DNA of 64,000 nucleotides from the NCBI GenBank assembly GCA_016858145.1, contig JAEHOE010000014.1, forward strand, positions 1,178,001 to 1,242,000, given 5' to 3'. Source of the DNA: Edaphochlamys debaryana (taxonomy: Eukaryota > Chlorophyta > Chlorophyceae > Chlamydomonadales). Shown one piece after another: positions 47,041-58,535 of this stretch. Position 1 is the first letter of the stretch; each line of letters opens with the position of its first letter. Both the position numbers and the translations under genes were made by a program. The notes beneath the pieces are model-generated. The model was not told where the DNA came from. It searched no databases and saw only the letters and a list, made by a program, of their open reading frames with translations.

Positions 47041-48040
47041 CACACAAAACAACCTTGCACCTTGACAACTATGGGGATGTCATGACCTGACATACATGGA
47101 AATTGAGGCATAAGCTTGGGTTGGGAGGTGGTTGGCCAAAGTGGAGTTAGTCCTCACGTTTGGCCTGGTTGACATGTTGGGCCTTGCACAAGGTTGTATG
47201 GCGAATTTCAAATGGTTGCTAAAATGTTTGGCCTTGCTGACATGTATGGCCTTGCTGACATGTTTGGCCTTGCTAACATGTTTGGACTTGCTGACATGTT
47301 TGGCCTTACTGACATGTTTGGACTTGTTGACATGCTAGGCCTTGCTGACGTGTTTGGCCTTGCTGACATGGTGGATCTACTTGCATGTTTGGTGAGGACT
47401 TACTGTGTGGCTAGTCTGTCTACAAGTGTGTGGCAAATAATGACCAGCCCTGTTGTTGAATGACTTCAGACCTCTCAACCATGTTACCATTGTTGACAAA
47501 CATGATGGTTGGTGCCCATCTGGGGTATGGATGGCAAAGAGATGTGCCTTACTTCATTATCAATACTTTCAACTTGATAGTTTCACACCAGCAGTGTCAG
47601 TGCACAGTGCACTCATGTATTGACAGCTTGATAAGAGAATGATGCTGCATGTGTGCTTTGCTCTGATGTTTGCCCAGATGATTCCAAGATACATCTGATG
47701 AAAACCCATGAGCACAATGATAGCTCAGCTCATTGGCAGGAGTTTGGGCTAAGGCTGACATAAGTCTGAGCTGCAAATAGAAGACAGACAAACTGTTAGG
47801 CTCACACATGCCCACATGTAACAATGGAACATGGATATGTTGTCATCAGTCACTTGCTCTCTGGCAAAGGTAACAGCAAGGGTCTGGTCTTCCATAACCA
47901 TGATCAAGGGTTGTGCAACAGCAAAAGAAGGACCAAGAGATCTCAATTTAAGTGTACTGCCTCACATATAGCACAATGCATGCAAACCCTACATACCTGT
48001 TAGTAAGGGGTTGAGAAGGCAGAGGGATAGTGTATGGATT
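47041..48040. other. CpG-depleted, TG/CA-rich non-coding stretch
   Basis: About 1 kb of AT-richer sequence with only about four CG dinucleotides by eye. CG is abundant in nearly every line of the surrounding genes. TG and CA are abundant, as expected after methylation-driven decay. It includes the 18-bp minisatellite. No gene is visible. Confidence 0.6.
47224..47385 (+). repeat. 18-bp minisatellite, nine units
   Basis: ATGTTTGGCCTTGCTGAC-like units start at 47224 and recur every 18 bp through 47368 (GTG replaces ATG once). The period is a multiple of three, so one frame reads as repeated MFGLAD. More diverged units precede it near 47157-47190. It has the look of simple tandem expansion, not of a gene. 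Confidence 0.85.
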
Positions 48041-49066
48041 AAGGCAATGTGCAACCGGGCATGGCCCAGGAGGGGGAGGGGGCAAGGGGGGGCGGGGTAC
48101 TAAGGCGCAGGGGGGGTTGAGTTCTACAAATACGGAGAGGATGTTGGGGTAGATGTAAGCACAAACAGGGTTTGGGCCAAATATGGGGTGTGTTCAAGGG
48201 GATCTCTAGGGCAGGGGGGGTGTGGGAATTAAGTATAGTGGGTGTTGGACCTGGAGGGTCATGGGGGGTCAGCCCTCCACACAAACACCCCAAGAAACCC
48301 ACCCCTGCCCTTCCATAGTGCATTTCAAGCCCCCATGCCCGCAGAAGACCCCTTTCCCTGTCCATCCGGTTCCCCAGCAACCCCCTTACACCCACCTAAT
48401 GCACCCCACCTGCCTCATCTGTATTGTGCATAGGGGATCTTGAGGGCATGGGCTCTCGGGGGGTCACCAGTTCTGCCTGAGGCTAAGCCCAAGCCTAAGC
48501 CTAAGCCTGGGGAAAACGACAATCCCAACCAGGCTGGGCCCACAAGATTGTGATTGAAACTGTGCTGGCCAAGGCTCTGTGACCTTAGCAGTTGTCAGCT
48601 GTCAGCCAGCAGTGTAGTGAGGGACTTGGGAGGACACATAGCCAGTGGAGGATCTAGTCCTCTAAGGAGGTGAACCTCGGGAGGATCCACGCAGGATCCT
48701 GGGAGACCTCCAAAGGCTTCCCAAGGCTCCAGGTCCTCCAAGTCCTGTGGCCCTTCCCCCTTCCCTCTCCCCTCCCTCCCCCCTCCCACCCCCTTTCCTG
48801 CCCCTATCTCCATCCCTCTCCCCCCACCTTCCGCACCCACCTCCCTTCTCCACTCCTGCTGCTCCCAAGCCCCCCTTGTCAATCCCGTTGTCCAGGTCTT
48901 CTGGGTCTTCCAGTCCTCTAACCCTGGTGCAGGTGCAAAAGCCTCTCGCCTCCCACTCTGCCGGGTAACAAGTCCCCACCCACCCCCACGCCCCTCTTCT
49001 CCCATGTGTCCCTGCCATGCCCCTGCCCCTCCCGCCTCCCCAAGTTACAAAGCAGGGGTTTACAAA

Positions 49067-49077
49067 CCCTAAAACCC
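49067..49077. repeat. Short interstitial telomere-like motif
   Basis: CCCTAAAACCC occurs within an A/C-rich run. CCCTAAAA is the complement of the Chlamydomonas-type telomere repeat TTTTAGGG. Only about one and a half units are present, so chance is possible. Confidence 0.3.
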
Positions 49078-50132
49078 AAACCCCTCCTCCCCCTTCTCCT
49101 CCCCCTCCCGTGTCTCACTGCCATCCCCTTACCCCTTCCCCTCCCCCTTCCCTCTCATTACCGGGTATAATGCACCCTGCCCTCCCTCCTCCCCTTCACC
49201 CCTCCCCTCTTGCTGCCGGGCCAAGATGTGCCCCCTCCTCCCTTCAACCCCTCCCCCCCCAAGTGAATCCCCGCCAAGACCCTGCCTCCTCCCACTCCCC
49301 CTCTTGCCAAGGAATGATGATGCATCCCTTCCCCCCCTCCTGCCCCTCCCGTGTCTCCCTGCCATGCCCCTACCCCCTCTCCTCTCCCCCCCTTGCCGCC
49401 AGAGGAGCTGCCGGAGACACCAGAGGTATCCCATTAGGGGAGTGAAGACGGGGACATTGTTGGGAGAAGAAACTGCATGAGCAGGGAGGATGTGGGTGGG
49501 CTTGAGAAGAACAAAGGGTGGGTAAGTGAACAGACAGATGGGGGAACGGGGGGAGGTAGGGGGTGCCTCTTAACCCAGCAGTGAGGAGAGAGGGGGGCAG
49601 GGACATGGCGGGGAGAAGGCTTGTGCCACCGGCGTGTGACATGTGTTCCTGGTTGGGGCCTGTAAGCACAGATGCTGTGTACAGCAGTCCAGTATGTCAA
49701 TCCAATGCTGCTGACGGGTCAGCAAATTCGCTTCAGGCTGACGGAAGGCGGTGTGTGTTGATCACGGGGCAGTGCAGCAATGAGTGGCTGTAACCTTGTC
49801 CAGATGTGACCAAGACGCTGAGCTTCCTGGTGAACTTGGGAGCAGCAGGTGTGGGGAAGGGAGGTGGGTGGGGGAAGGGGGGAGAGAGGAGGAGGGGGGG
49901 CGGGAGGGGGGAGGGCGGGAGGGGCGGGAGGACCTGAAGGACCTGGAGCACACTGCACCAAATGGATCTTGTGACTTTGCATTGGCCCCAAATTAATGGA
50001 AGTACACAGGTGCGCACGTAGGTGCAGGGGGACAGGTGGGCATAGGAGGATAGAGGTCTTCAGGGCTTGAGATCTCTTGGCTGGGGGTTCTCTGGGACGT
50101 GGGGATGGCTGGGGGCCGGGTTGGAGGTGAGA

Positions 50133-50290
50133 GGTGGGCAGGAAGCAGTGTTCCGGTGGAGTTACCGGAGCCCTGCCGCACAGCTCTGGTGAGGCTGGGG
50201 GCCTGGGTGGACATGGAGGTGGGCAGGGAGCAGTGACTCGTTGAAGTTACCGGAGCCCCGCCACACAGCTCTGGTAAGGCTGGGGGCCGC
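50133..50290. repeat. 86-bp tandem duplication
   Basis: GGTGGGCAGG at 50133 and 50219 begins two diverged units, both containing GTTACCGGAGCC and CACAGCTCTGGT followed by AGGCTGGGGGCC. Confidence 0.7.
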
Positions 50291-50737
50291 ACATGCTGGC
50301 ATGTCCGCGTGTGGGACACATCACGACTGACGCGGCCACCACTGCCAGGTGTCCGGGTGTACTGTTCTGGCCGTAGTTCATCATGTTGGAGGCGTAGGGC
50401 ATGACCACCGCTAATGTGAGGTACCAAAGAGTGGTCCATGGACATGGGGATTGTCAATGGAAGACGGTTCACTGCTTGCCTCAATGCTGCTGCTCCTGTC
50501 AGAGTTCCCACCGTACTTTGAGCTAGTCTCCGCAGGAGAGGTCTCTTCCAGAGTTGAGGTGTACATCAACGTCTCCGCCGTTGACCGGTCCACCAACACC
50601 TCCGCTGATGAGGTGTCAGCCAACTTCGTCAGGAGTCCTGACTCAGGACCCTGGCCTCATCAACGCTTCTGGTTCACAGGCAAGGCAGTAGCGCACACAA
50701 AGAGCAGCTAAATAGCACAGTAGCCGAGGAAAACGGG

Positions 50738-50742
50738 TTACA
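50738..50742 (-). terminator. Candidate polyadenylation signal of the AFG1-like gene
   Basis: TGTAA on the minus strand (TTACA on +), about 515 bp beyond the stop of the gene at 51256. TGTAA is the usual chlorophyte poly(A) signal, and no closer copy was seen. Assignment by position only. Confidence 0.35.
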
Positions 50743-51255
50743 TTATGGCCATGTGGCAGTGTGTGCAGTGTACAGCAACGGGTCGGAACTTTTGTGGGGT
50801 GGTGTAGGAAAGCGCTGCACAGCCCATGACCAACCAGCAACTCACTGGCCATGCATACCCAATCCCACTCCCAGAAGGGTGCAAGCCGCAATTGCTGATC
50901 ATTCAAGGTGCAGCCCCCTCACATGTGACAATCCAACTTTGGCTCTCAGCCTTGCAGCGTTCAAGATGTGCACCTCTTGGTCCCACACCTAGCCTTTTCC
51001 ACCCACACATGCCCTGCATACAGCCATCCGTGTTGGGCCATCCCATCTTCCCGGCCACCCCCCAATCAGAAGGTGGCACTCCCACTGGACCCATCCAGCT
51101 TCAGCTCCAGTGCATTAAGTGCATACTCCTGCCATAAATGCATCAGCCCCGTCCTTTGCTGCCGCCACAGTGCCTCATTCCCCAAGCCAGCCCCTACCAG
51201 CCCTCAACATCTTGTCTCAGCCCTCCTGCCACTGTCCTGTGGTTGCCATAATTCC

Positions 51256-54200
51256 TCAGCCCCCCAGCCCCAGCCCCTGCCTCAGCCGCAGGGCCTCCAG
51301 CATGTACCTTGCTGACTGCATCTCCATAAGCCTTGACACTGCCCGCCGGAATGCAAACCGCTCCTCACCACCCCCCAGTGTGTCTGCTGCTGCCGCCTGC
51401 GCTGCTGGCCCTGCAGCTACTGGTGCCACACCACCCTGGGCCATGGCATTGCGGCGAAGGCGGCCGTCTGGAAGGGGTGTGGGGGTGTGTGGGGTGGACA
51501 GAAAGGGTGGGTGGGGGTGATGCAGGCCAATCACTAGCTTCAGCTACTGCTACCTCATACCCACCCTAGGCTCAGCCGCGGCCAAGCCATACCCTTGCTC
51601 AACCAGCCCTCCATCCATCCTCCCCCTGCTGCCTGCCCCCACCCACCCGTCCCTGCACCCCTATCCTGCACCCCTGCCTTTCTACTTCCCACCCTCGACA
51701 GCTGTCTCGAACTGCAGCCCCTCCAGTTCTTCCGGCGCCAGAATGGGCTCTGACCCCGACCCTGTGAACAAGTCCTCCGGAGGGGCCTACATGGGGCCAG
51801 GGGTGGGGCACCAATACGGTGACAAGCTAAGATGGAGACATGACCTCACACAATCTGGCACAACACCTGGGACACACAAGCCCTGGCCCACAGGCATTCC
51901 GTGTACTCATTTGTGCAGATCCATCCCCATCCCCAACAAATGCTTAACAGCTCTTTCCCAAATTACCTCCCCTGCCAACTGTTCTCACCTGTGCAGAGGC
52001 CACCAGCAGGCAGCGGGCATTGTAGAGCTCGTCCACCAGCGTGATGAAGCGCCGGGCCTGGTCACGGACCTGGGGGTTTAAGTGCAGGAGGGAGGTTGGA
52101 GGGGCACATGGGATTGGCAGGTCGGAGGGCAAACCCACCCAGTGAGAGCAAGAAGAGGCTGGGAAGCACAATACACTTTCATCCTTCCCTGAGAGCGTGA
52201 AGTCCATCAGCTTGGCACCTTGCCGCTTCTCAACCAACCCCGCTGCTTTGGGCCCTCCACTCATCAGTTCAGCACCCCACCACTCCCTGCCCTCCATTCA
52301 TCATTTCAGCCCAGCTGCCAGTGGCCCCCAGTTCAGTAGGTCAGCACCCCACTGCCTTCAAGCCCTGATTCATCCATACAACACCCCGCCATCACCCTCC
52401 CCCTGTTCGTTGTGGCAAACCCCTGCTGCCCGCAGCCCCAAGGAATGCCCCACTACCCCCCTTCCCTGTTTCTCAACTTGAAACCTGCTGCCGCCAGCCC
52501 CCGGTTCATCCATAAACCCTTCTGCATCCCACCCACGGTTCACCCGCTGAGTACGAAGCCGCCAATTGCTGCAAACATCACTGCATACCCCCGGCCCTAC
52601 TCTTGCTTCATCACAGCAAGGCGTCCAGGCCCCCCCCCCCTGTGGCCCCCCCTTCCACCCTGCCACCCGCGGCCCCTTGTTCATCGCCTCATTGCCGCAC
52701 CTCCTGCTGCTTTACAACACACACGCTTCCCCCCTCCACTGTCCCCCTGACTTCCGCACCTGCAGGTCCATGACAGGCACACCCTCGAGGAAGACAGTGT
52801 GGAAGCGCTGCGCCAGGGCCACGTAGTCCGCGGGGCCCAGGCGGCGGTCGCACAGCTCGGGGAAGCTGAACCAGGCCTGGGGGGGGGGGGCACGGGTGGG
52901 GGGTTAGGGTGGGAAGGGTGACAGGGGAAAGGGTGGGAGAGGCAGGGGTAGCTTGGGGGGGAGGCGGCTGCCACACGGCTTGGGACAAGGCAGGGGGCAG
53001 GAATCGGGGGAGGAGGTTGAGAGGCAAGGGCTGGTCGGGGTAGGGCTAGTAGGGCAGCAGCAGTATGATGAGCCCACGTGATGTTCTGCCGTGCTCAGAT
53101 GCCCGGACCGCACACCTGGCCCCGTTCAAGTCTGGCCAGCGCCCCCAGCGCTTCCACCCTGCCCCCCCTGCCCTTAGCAAACCCACCGCGCCTCCGCAGG
53201 GCGAGACACGGGGGACCTCCAGCGTGCGGCCAAACAGCACCTGCAGGGCCAGGGGGCAAGGTCGGAGAAGTGCAACGCTGGGCAGTGGGTAGGCAGTGGG
53301 TAGGTGTAGCAGGGTTCCGTGTGGGCCTGGGTAGCAGCAGCCTGTGCACGCACCACCATTCAGCAAGGCTAGTACGCTGTCAGCCCCAGCAGGCATGCCG
53401 ACCAGGGCTCACTGGGATGCTCAGCGGCGGCTGCACCCCTCTCCCTGCCACAGCTCCCTGGCCGCGGCCCTCCGTGGCGGCTGCCCACAGCTCCTCCATC
53501 TCCGCCGCCGCCCCTGGCCCCGCGGGGCTCAGGTAGCTCCCCGACAGAGGCGGCCACAGCTCTGGCCCCGCCGGCCGCGCGGCCCTTGCCACCCCTGCCG
53601 CCCCGGCGCCTCCCGCCTCTGCCGCCGCTGCCTTGGCTGCCGCCTGCTGCAGGCTGGCACGGCCCTGCTCCAGCAGCAGTCGGCGGTAGTCGGTGGGGGA
53701 GGAGAGCTCCACCACCTCGCACCGCTGCATCAGCCTGGGGGAGGCAGTAGGCAAATGACAGGAGACTATCAGTACGTGCAGGGGGAGGCAGGGGTTGGCA
53801 GAGGGGCCGCAGGAGCCAGCTTGGGGCCCCAGCTACTCAGGCGTCGTGGGGTCTGACAACCAATGACCTAGCACCCCCCCCCCCCCGTCCCCATTCTCAC
53901 GTGTCTACGAAGTGGCCCCACATGGCCTCGTGCAGCCCCGCGCGGGGCAGCGCTGAGGGGTGGCGGTTGGACGTGGCCAGCAGCACACAGCCCGAGGCGG
54001 TCAGCGCCTCCACCAGGCCCTGAGGAGAGTGGGGGTGGCGAAGGGGAGGGGGAGGGGGAGGCGTGTGGGGCGAGGGAGAGGAACATGGCAGGGGAGAGGG
54101 CGTGGTGGGGGAGCAGGGCGTGGTGCAGTCCTGGGCGGACCTGCGCAGTGGTGTCGTTGCTTTTGTCTACAAGCACAGGGCGGCTACGCTCGCTGCCCCA

Positions 54201-57200
54201 GTGCGAACCCCCATCAACCTTTTGCAATGCCCTCTCCCTCTACCGGTATGCGAGTCACCACCTCTTCCCCTGCCTTTCCCCCCACCCCCGGCCCCCATAC
54301 CGCCGCACCTTGAGGGCCACGGCGTTGAAGACGTCCGTCACCTGTCCGGGGAGAGGGGGTGGGGGGCAGGGCGTGGGCAATACACATTAGATCCGGCTGA
54401 AGGCAGCCCGATTTGCATGTGAGAGCTGGCGGGGCTCGGCTTGACCCCTCCCTCGGGGGGTTAGGAGCACGCAAGTGGTGAAGTGTGGTGCGGAAAAGGG
54501 CAGCCTGCCTGGCACCACCCCGTAAATTCGCACAAGCCCAGCCCTCTCCCGGTCCCTCCACCACTGGTGTCGAGCCACGTGCTGCTTGCTCAGCGCCCGC
54601 ACACCGCACACCACACCACGCGGCCACACCGCGGCCACACCGTTTGGACCTGTTTCGACTTCCCACCCTCACGCCCTGCCCATGCCTAATACTCCCGACC
54701 CTGCACACTTCTCCTCAACAAAAACACTTCCCCCTCCCCAATGCCCCCCTTCCCCCCCTCCCCACCTGCACCTCGTCGAAGGCCAGCAGGGCGGCGCTGG
54801 GGGCGCCCCCCTGGCGCCCCCCCGGCCCCGCCCCCTGCTCCCCCGCCTCCCAGCCGCTCAGCGGGTCGCCGTTGCGGCCGCGCACCAGCGACGCAGCCAC
54901 GCGCACCAGGCCCTGGTCGTGAGCAGGGGGGCGCAGATGAGAAGTCATGGCGAGGCTGAGGTGAGAAAAGGGATACCGGAATACGGATTGCAAGTTACGG
55001 ATTACGGATTGAGGACTGGGAATTGGGGACTGGGGATTGCAGACTCGGGATCTGGGACTGTGGGGATTGGGTAATTGCGGATTGTGGGTAAGGGATTGTG
55101 GATTAGGGATCAGGGATTGGAGATTGAGGAATGGGGTTTGCGGATTTGGAATTGCGGATTTGGGATTCCCGGATTTGGGATTTGGGGTTATGAATTATGG
55201 AATGAGGATTCGGAATTCTGAATTTGGGTGACGATTGCGAATTGTGGAATTTGGATTGCGCGCTTGGGAGAACGGGAGGCGGAAGGAGACAGCCCTAAGC
55301 GGGCAGGGGGTCCTGGGGCGCGGAAGAGATGAAAAGAGTAGGGAGGAGGGAGGATTCGGTGGAAGGATGCGGAAGAAGATAAACTGAAGGGGCTGGGCTG
55401 ACTCCGAGGGAGGATTGGGGTTGGGCGGTGCAGCCCCGGATGCAGCCTCGGCCCCGAACCTCCCATCTAGCCTCCCACCCCGTCGGCCGCCGCCCCCTGG
55501 CCTGGGCCGCCCCCTGGCCTGGGCCTCACCTCAGCGTTTGACGCCCCCAGTCCGCGGGCATCATTGCGGCCCTGGCGGGCCAGCCTGGGTAGGGACGAGA
55601 GGGGCGAGCGGACCGGTGAAGAAATGCTGGCCTCAGCATCCCCCGCCCTAGCTCCTAGCCTGTAGCCATACCAACCCCGACACCTGCACCACAACACTAC
55701 GTGTGCGGCTCCAACCTCCTTCCGCTTCCCCTCGCCCCATACTCTTCGGACGGGCCCCCCATACACACTAACACCCCACAGGCTCCGCCCCCACCTCATG
55801 TGCCGCCGCACCGCCAGCATGGCCGCCCTGGCCTCCCGCTGCCGGGCCACCTCGGGGTCGGAGGCCGCAGACCACCCCGCCGCCGGGGAGGCGGAGCCGG
55901 CCTCGTCCTCATCGTCGCTCTCGTCCCCCTGCCCCGCTGCCTCCTGGCCCCCGCCGCGCTGCCCCTGCCGCGCCGCCTCCAGCTGCTGCGCATGCTGCGC
56001 CTCGCGCGCCGCACGCGCCGCCCAGCGCTGCGTGTCCAGGTGGTGCAGCCGCGAGTGCACCTGCGGACGGCAGGCGGTGGGGGGCGGTGAGAGGGGCGGG
56101 CATGGAACAGAGTGCTGCGCAATCTGATGCCTGGGTGAGAACGGGCAGCAAAGCCTCCACCTCAAGGCAGGAGCCACGTTGCACCACGTTGCACCCGCTC
56201 AGCCTGTCAAGCTCGCGGCTGTCCTTCCTCCCAGCCCTCATCCCCGCCCCCCATCTCCTGCCAGTCTGCTCCACTCCCCCACCTCCATCGTGGCCCTTAC
56301 CCAAGCTCACACATCCCAGGCGATGCGATCCCGCTCGGCATTAAAACACCCTGTTCAACCCCTCTTCCTCCCCCCGCCCACCTCCAGCATGGCGGCGTTG
56401 AAGTGCACCCAGCGGCTGGCGGTCAGCGCCCCCGACTCGGTCAGGGCCTGGCGGGCACCAGCGGGCGGGCAGGTAAGGGACACGCGGTTACCACCGCGCT
56501 TCGACCACGCCCTCTCTCAGCTGACCCAACCCTGGACGGCGTCAACATCCTAGCCCCGATACCCACGATTTCCCCCTCTGCTCCGCCCCGCCCCCCGGCC
56601 CCCACCCCCCCACCCCCCACCCCCCCGGCCCCATCCCCCCACCTGGTAGAACAGGGACACCAGCATGGACTTGCCGCTGCCCACGCTGCCCCACACGTAC
56701 AGGCCTGCGCGGGCAAAGGGGACGGGGGGAGGTGCTTTGCTCAAGAGGTACGGCCAGACTACATGACCTGCTCGCCCTCTGCCCTCATGCACGGCCCCCT
56801 CCCCCCACCCACCACCTCCCAACCCCTACCCTAGACGCCTGCTCGCCCGCAACCTCTCACTCCGCCCAGTGGCCTCCCACGCCTCACCCCTGGGCGGCTC
56901 GGGTGCCGCGGGTGGTGGCCCCAGCTCTGCCGTCAGCCGCTCCTCCCGCGCCAGGGCAGCACGCCGGGCCCGGGCCGCGGGGGTGTCCCCCGCCCCGCCC
57001 GTGCCCCCCTGGCTCCCGCCCAGCCACGAGGCGGTCGAGGGGACCAGTGCCGTAGCGGCGGAGCGGAGCCAGGAGCCCAGGGAGCCTGCACACGTGTGGG
57101 AGGGAGAAAGGGGGAGGAAGAAAGGGGGAGGGAGAAAGGGGTCAGGCATCCGTGACCAGACATCCGTGACCAGACATTCGCAGAAGGCAGAGGGGCAGAG

Positions 57201-58076
57201 GTAAGGCATCCGTGACCAGACAGTCTCAGAAGGCCAGGGGCCGGAAGGGGTGGGGTGGTGTTGCCGTACCTGAGCGGCCGCCCCCGGCTGTGGCAGTTGC
57301 TGCTGAGCTCCCGGGCCCATCAGGCTGGCCGGCGCCACCCGCGCGCGCCTCTGCCTGCCGCGCCTCCGCCTCCCGCCGCGCCTCCTCCTCCAGGAGCTGC
57401 TGCAGCCGGTGGAGCCGCCGCGTCTAGGAGGGGTAGGGGGTAGGGACCCGGAATGAGGGTAGGTTAGGGGAAGTCGCCATCATGCAGTCGAGAAGAGCTG
57501 GCGACGAGCATGCCAAGGGGTGCCTCAGGGATTACTGCGTTCCCCAGGACCCCGATCTCACCCGGTACTCCTGCAGCTCCCGATGATGCTCGTCCATGGC
57601 CCGCCGGTACGACAGCAGCTCGTCGTACAGGGTTGCCAAGCGCTGCACCAGCGCCCACTGCAAGGAGGGGTCGAGGGATCACGCAAGGCGCCAAGGACGG
57701 TCAGCGTGCCAAACGCGGGAAGTGAAGTACACATTGCACACACTTTAGCAACGTAGAAGCCCGAGGGATATTGCATGGGTACCAAAAGTGGTGACGTGCG
57801 TCGGTCGGAACGTGTTCCATGGCTCCTCACCTGCCCTGGGTCCTGCTCCAACCCGCCATCCCGCAGCATCCGCTGGTAGCGCTCCACCACCGGGTTGGCC
57901 GCCGCCTCCTTGGGGTATTTATGAGCAGAGCTGATGGAAGCCCCCAGGCTAGAGGGGGAGGGGGTGGAGGCTGCGGCTGAGGTGGACATGACACCATGAA
58001 GCTGGGGGGCCGCCAGGATGGCGTGGCGCGGGTAGAGCCGTGCCCCCGGCCACAGCTGCCCCGCCAGCCGCCTCAT
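51256..58076 (-). CDS. AFG1: AFG1/LACE1-type AAA ATPase, mitochondrial
   Basis: Seventeen exons: 58076-57831, 57657-57562, 57423-57270, 57085-56888, 56704-56643, 56447-56382, 56060-55795, 55584-55530, 54912-54766, 54341-54309, 54019-53901, 53734-53413, 53240-53187, 52876-52760, 52069-51989, 51786-51693 and 51467-51256. They total 2322 nt (773 residues), with all phases joining. The Arg-rich start (MRRLAGQLWPGARLYPRH) resembles a mitochondrial presequence. Walker A GSVGSGKS is at residues 237-244, Walker B LLAFDEV at about 423-429, and ATSNR, the sensor region, at about 456-460. Later family blocks are FGRTLEVPR, WFSFPELCDRRLGPADY, RRFITLVDELYNARCLLVASA and FAFRRAVSRLMEMQS. The family acts in the mitochondrial matrix or inner membrane in protein quality control. 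The protein is much longer than usual (about 360-480) because of Ala/Gly/Glu-rich insertions. Confidence 0.92.
54970..55255. repeat. Degenerate GGATT repeat in an AFG1 intron
   Basis: Short units of the type GGATTGNGGATT, about 7 to 14 bp, recur across nearly 300 bp in the intron between exons 8 and 9. The AT content is unlike that of other introns of the gene. Confidence 0.8.
57147..57220. repeat. 14-bp direct repeats in AFG1 intron 3
   Basis: CATCCGTGACCAGA occurs in tandem at 57147 and 57161 and again at 57207. Confidence 0.75.
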
Positions 58077-58535
58077 CCTGGAAACTTATATACGCCGTTT
58101 CTGCTGTTGTCCCGCTGCCTGGAGTTGAGCGGTGCGGGTTGGCGCGAAACGCGAAATGTGCAAGCCCGCACCACACGCGGGGAGCCAAACGTCCGTCCTA
58201 TACCGGTGGCTGCTTTGAGTAATCGTCTGTTTTGTCTCAGTTTGGTGGGGCGTGCCAGCCAGACGTAGGCATGCGGCCGCGTGCCAGTCGGGATGCCAGG
58301 CCTGCGGGATGAGTGGTCGGGGCTGGGGCCACTACTGCCGCGGGGCCCGCAGACAATTGCACGCAGTCACTATTACACAGTGCATCACGTTGTGCTCCGC
58401 GAAGACAGCAAGCGGCCTGAACGCAACTTGCGGCCAACCAGGGCTTGCAAACCACCGTCGAGCTCCACTGCTCTCAGCTCCACGCGCATCTGCCTCCCGA
58501 CCCAGGCACTGTAGGACCCACTTGACTCGCCCACA
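58077..58535. promoter_or_regulatory. Divergent promoter between AFG1-like and HAD genes
   Basis: 459 bp separate the two divergent start codons, so both promoters and 5' UTRs must lie here or overlap the first exons. A TATATAAG string on the minus strand (58085-58092) is only about 10 bp before the AFG1 start. If it is a real TATA box, transcription would begin inside exon 1 and translation at the internal Met codon (Met30, 57989). No matching element was found for the + gene. Confidence 0.45.

Larger units (their letters stand above)
48041..50737. other. Non-coding region with polypyrimidine tracts
   Basis: C/CT-rich tracts at about 48740-48850, 49015-49260 and 49325-49390, a short AAGCCT hexamer run at about 48488-48508, and a purine-rich mirror at about 49850-49935. 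No ORF with family features was found. Part of the right end is probably 3' UTR or downstream sequence of the AFG1-like gene. Confidence 0.4.

Noticed and set aside
47132..47463. Short ORFs of repeated MFGLAD or LALLTC
   Set aside because: They are direct translations of the 18-bp minisatellite in different frames, with no further support.
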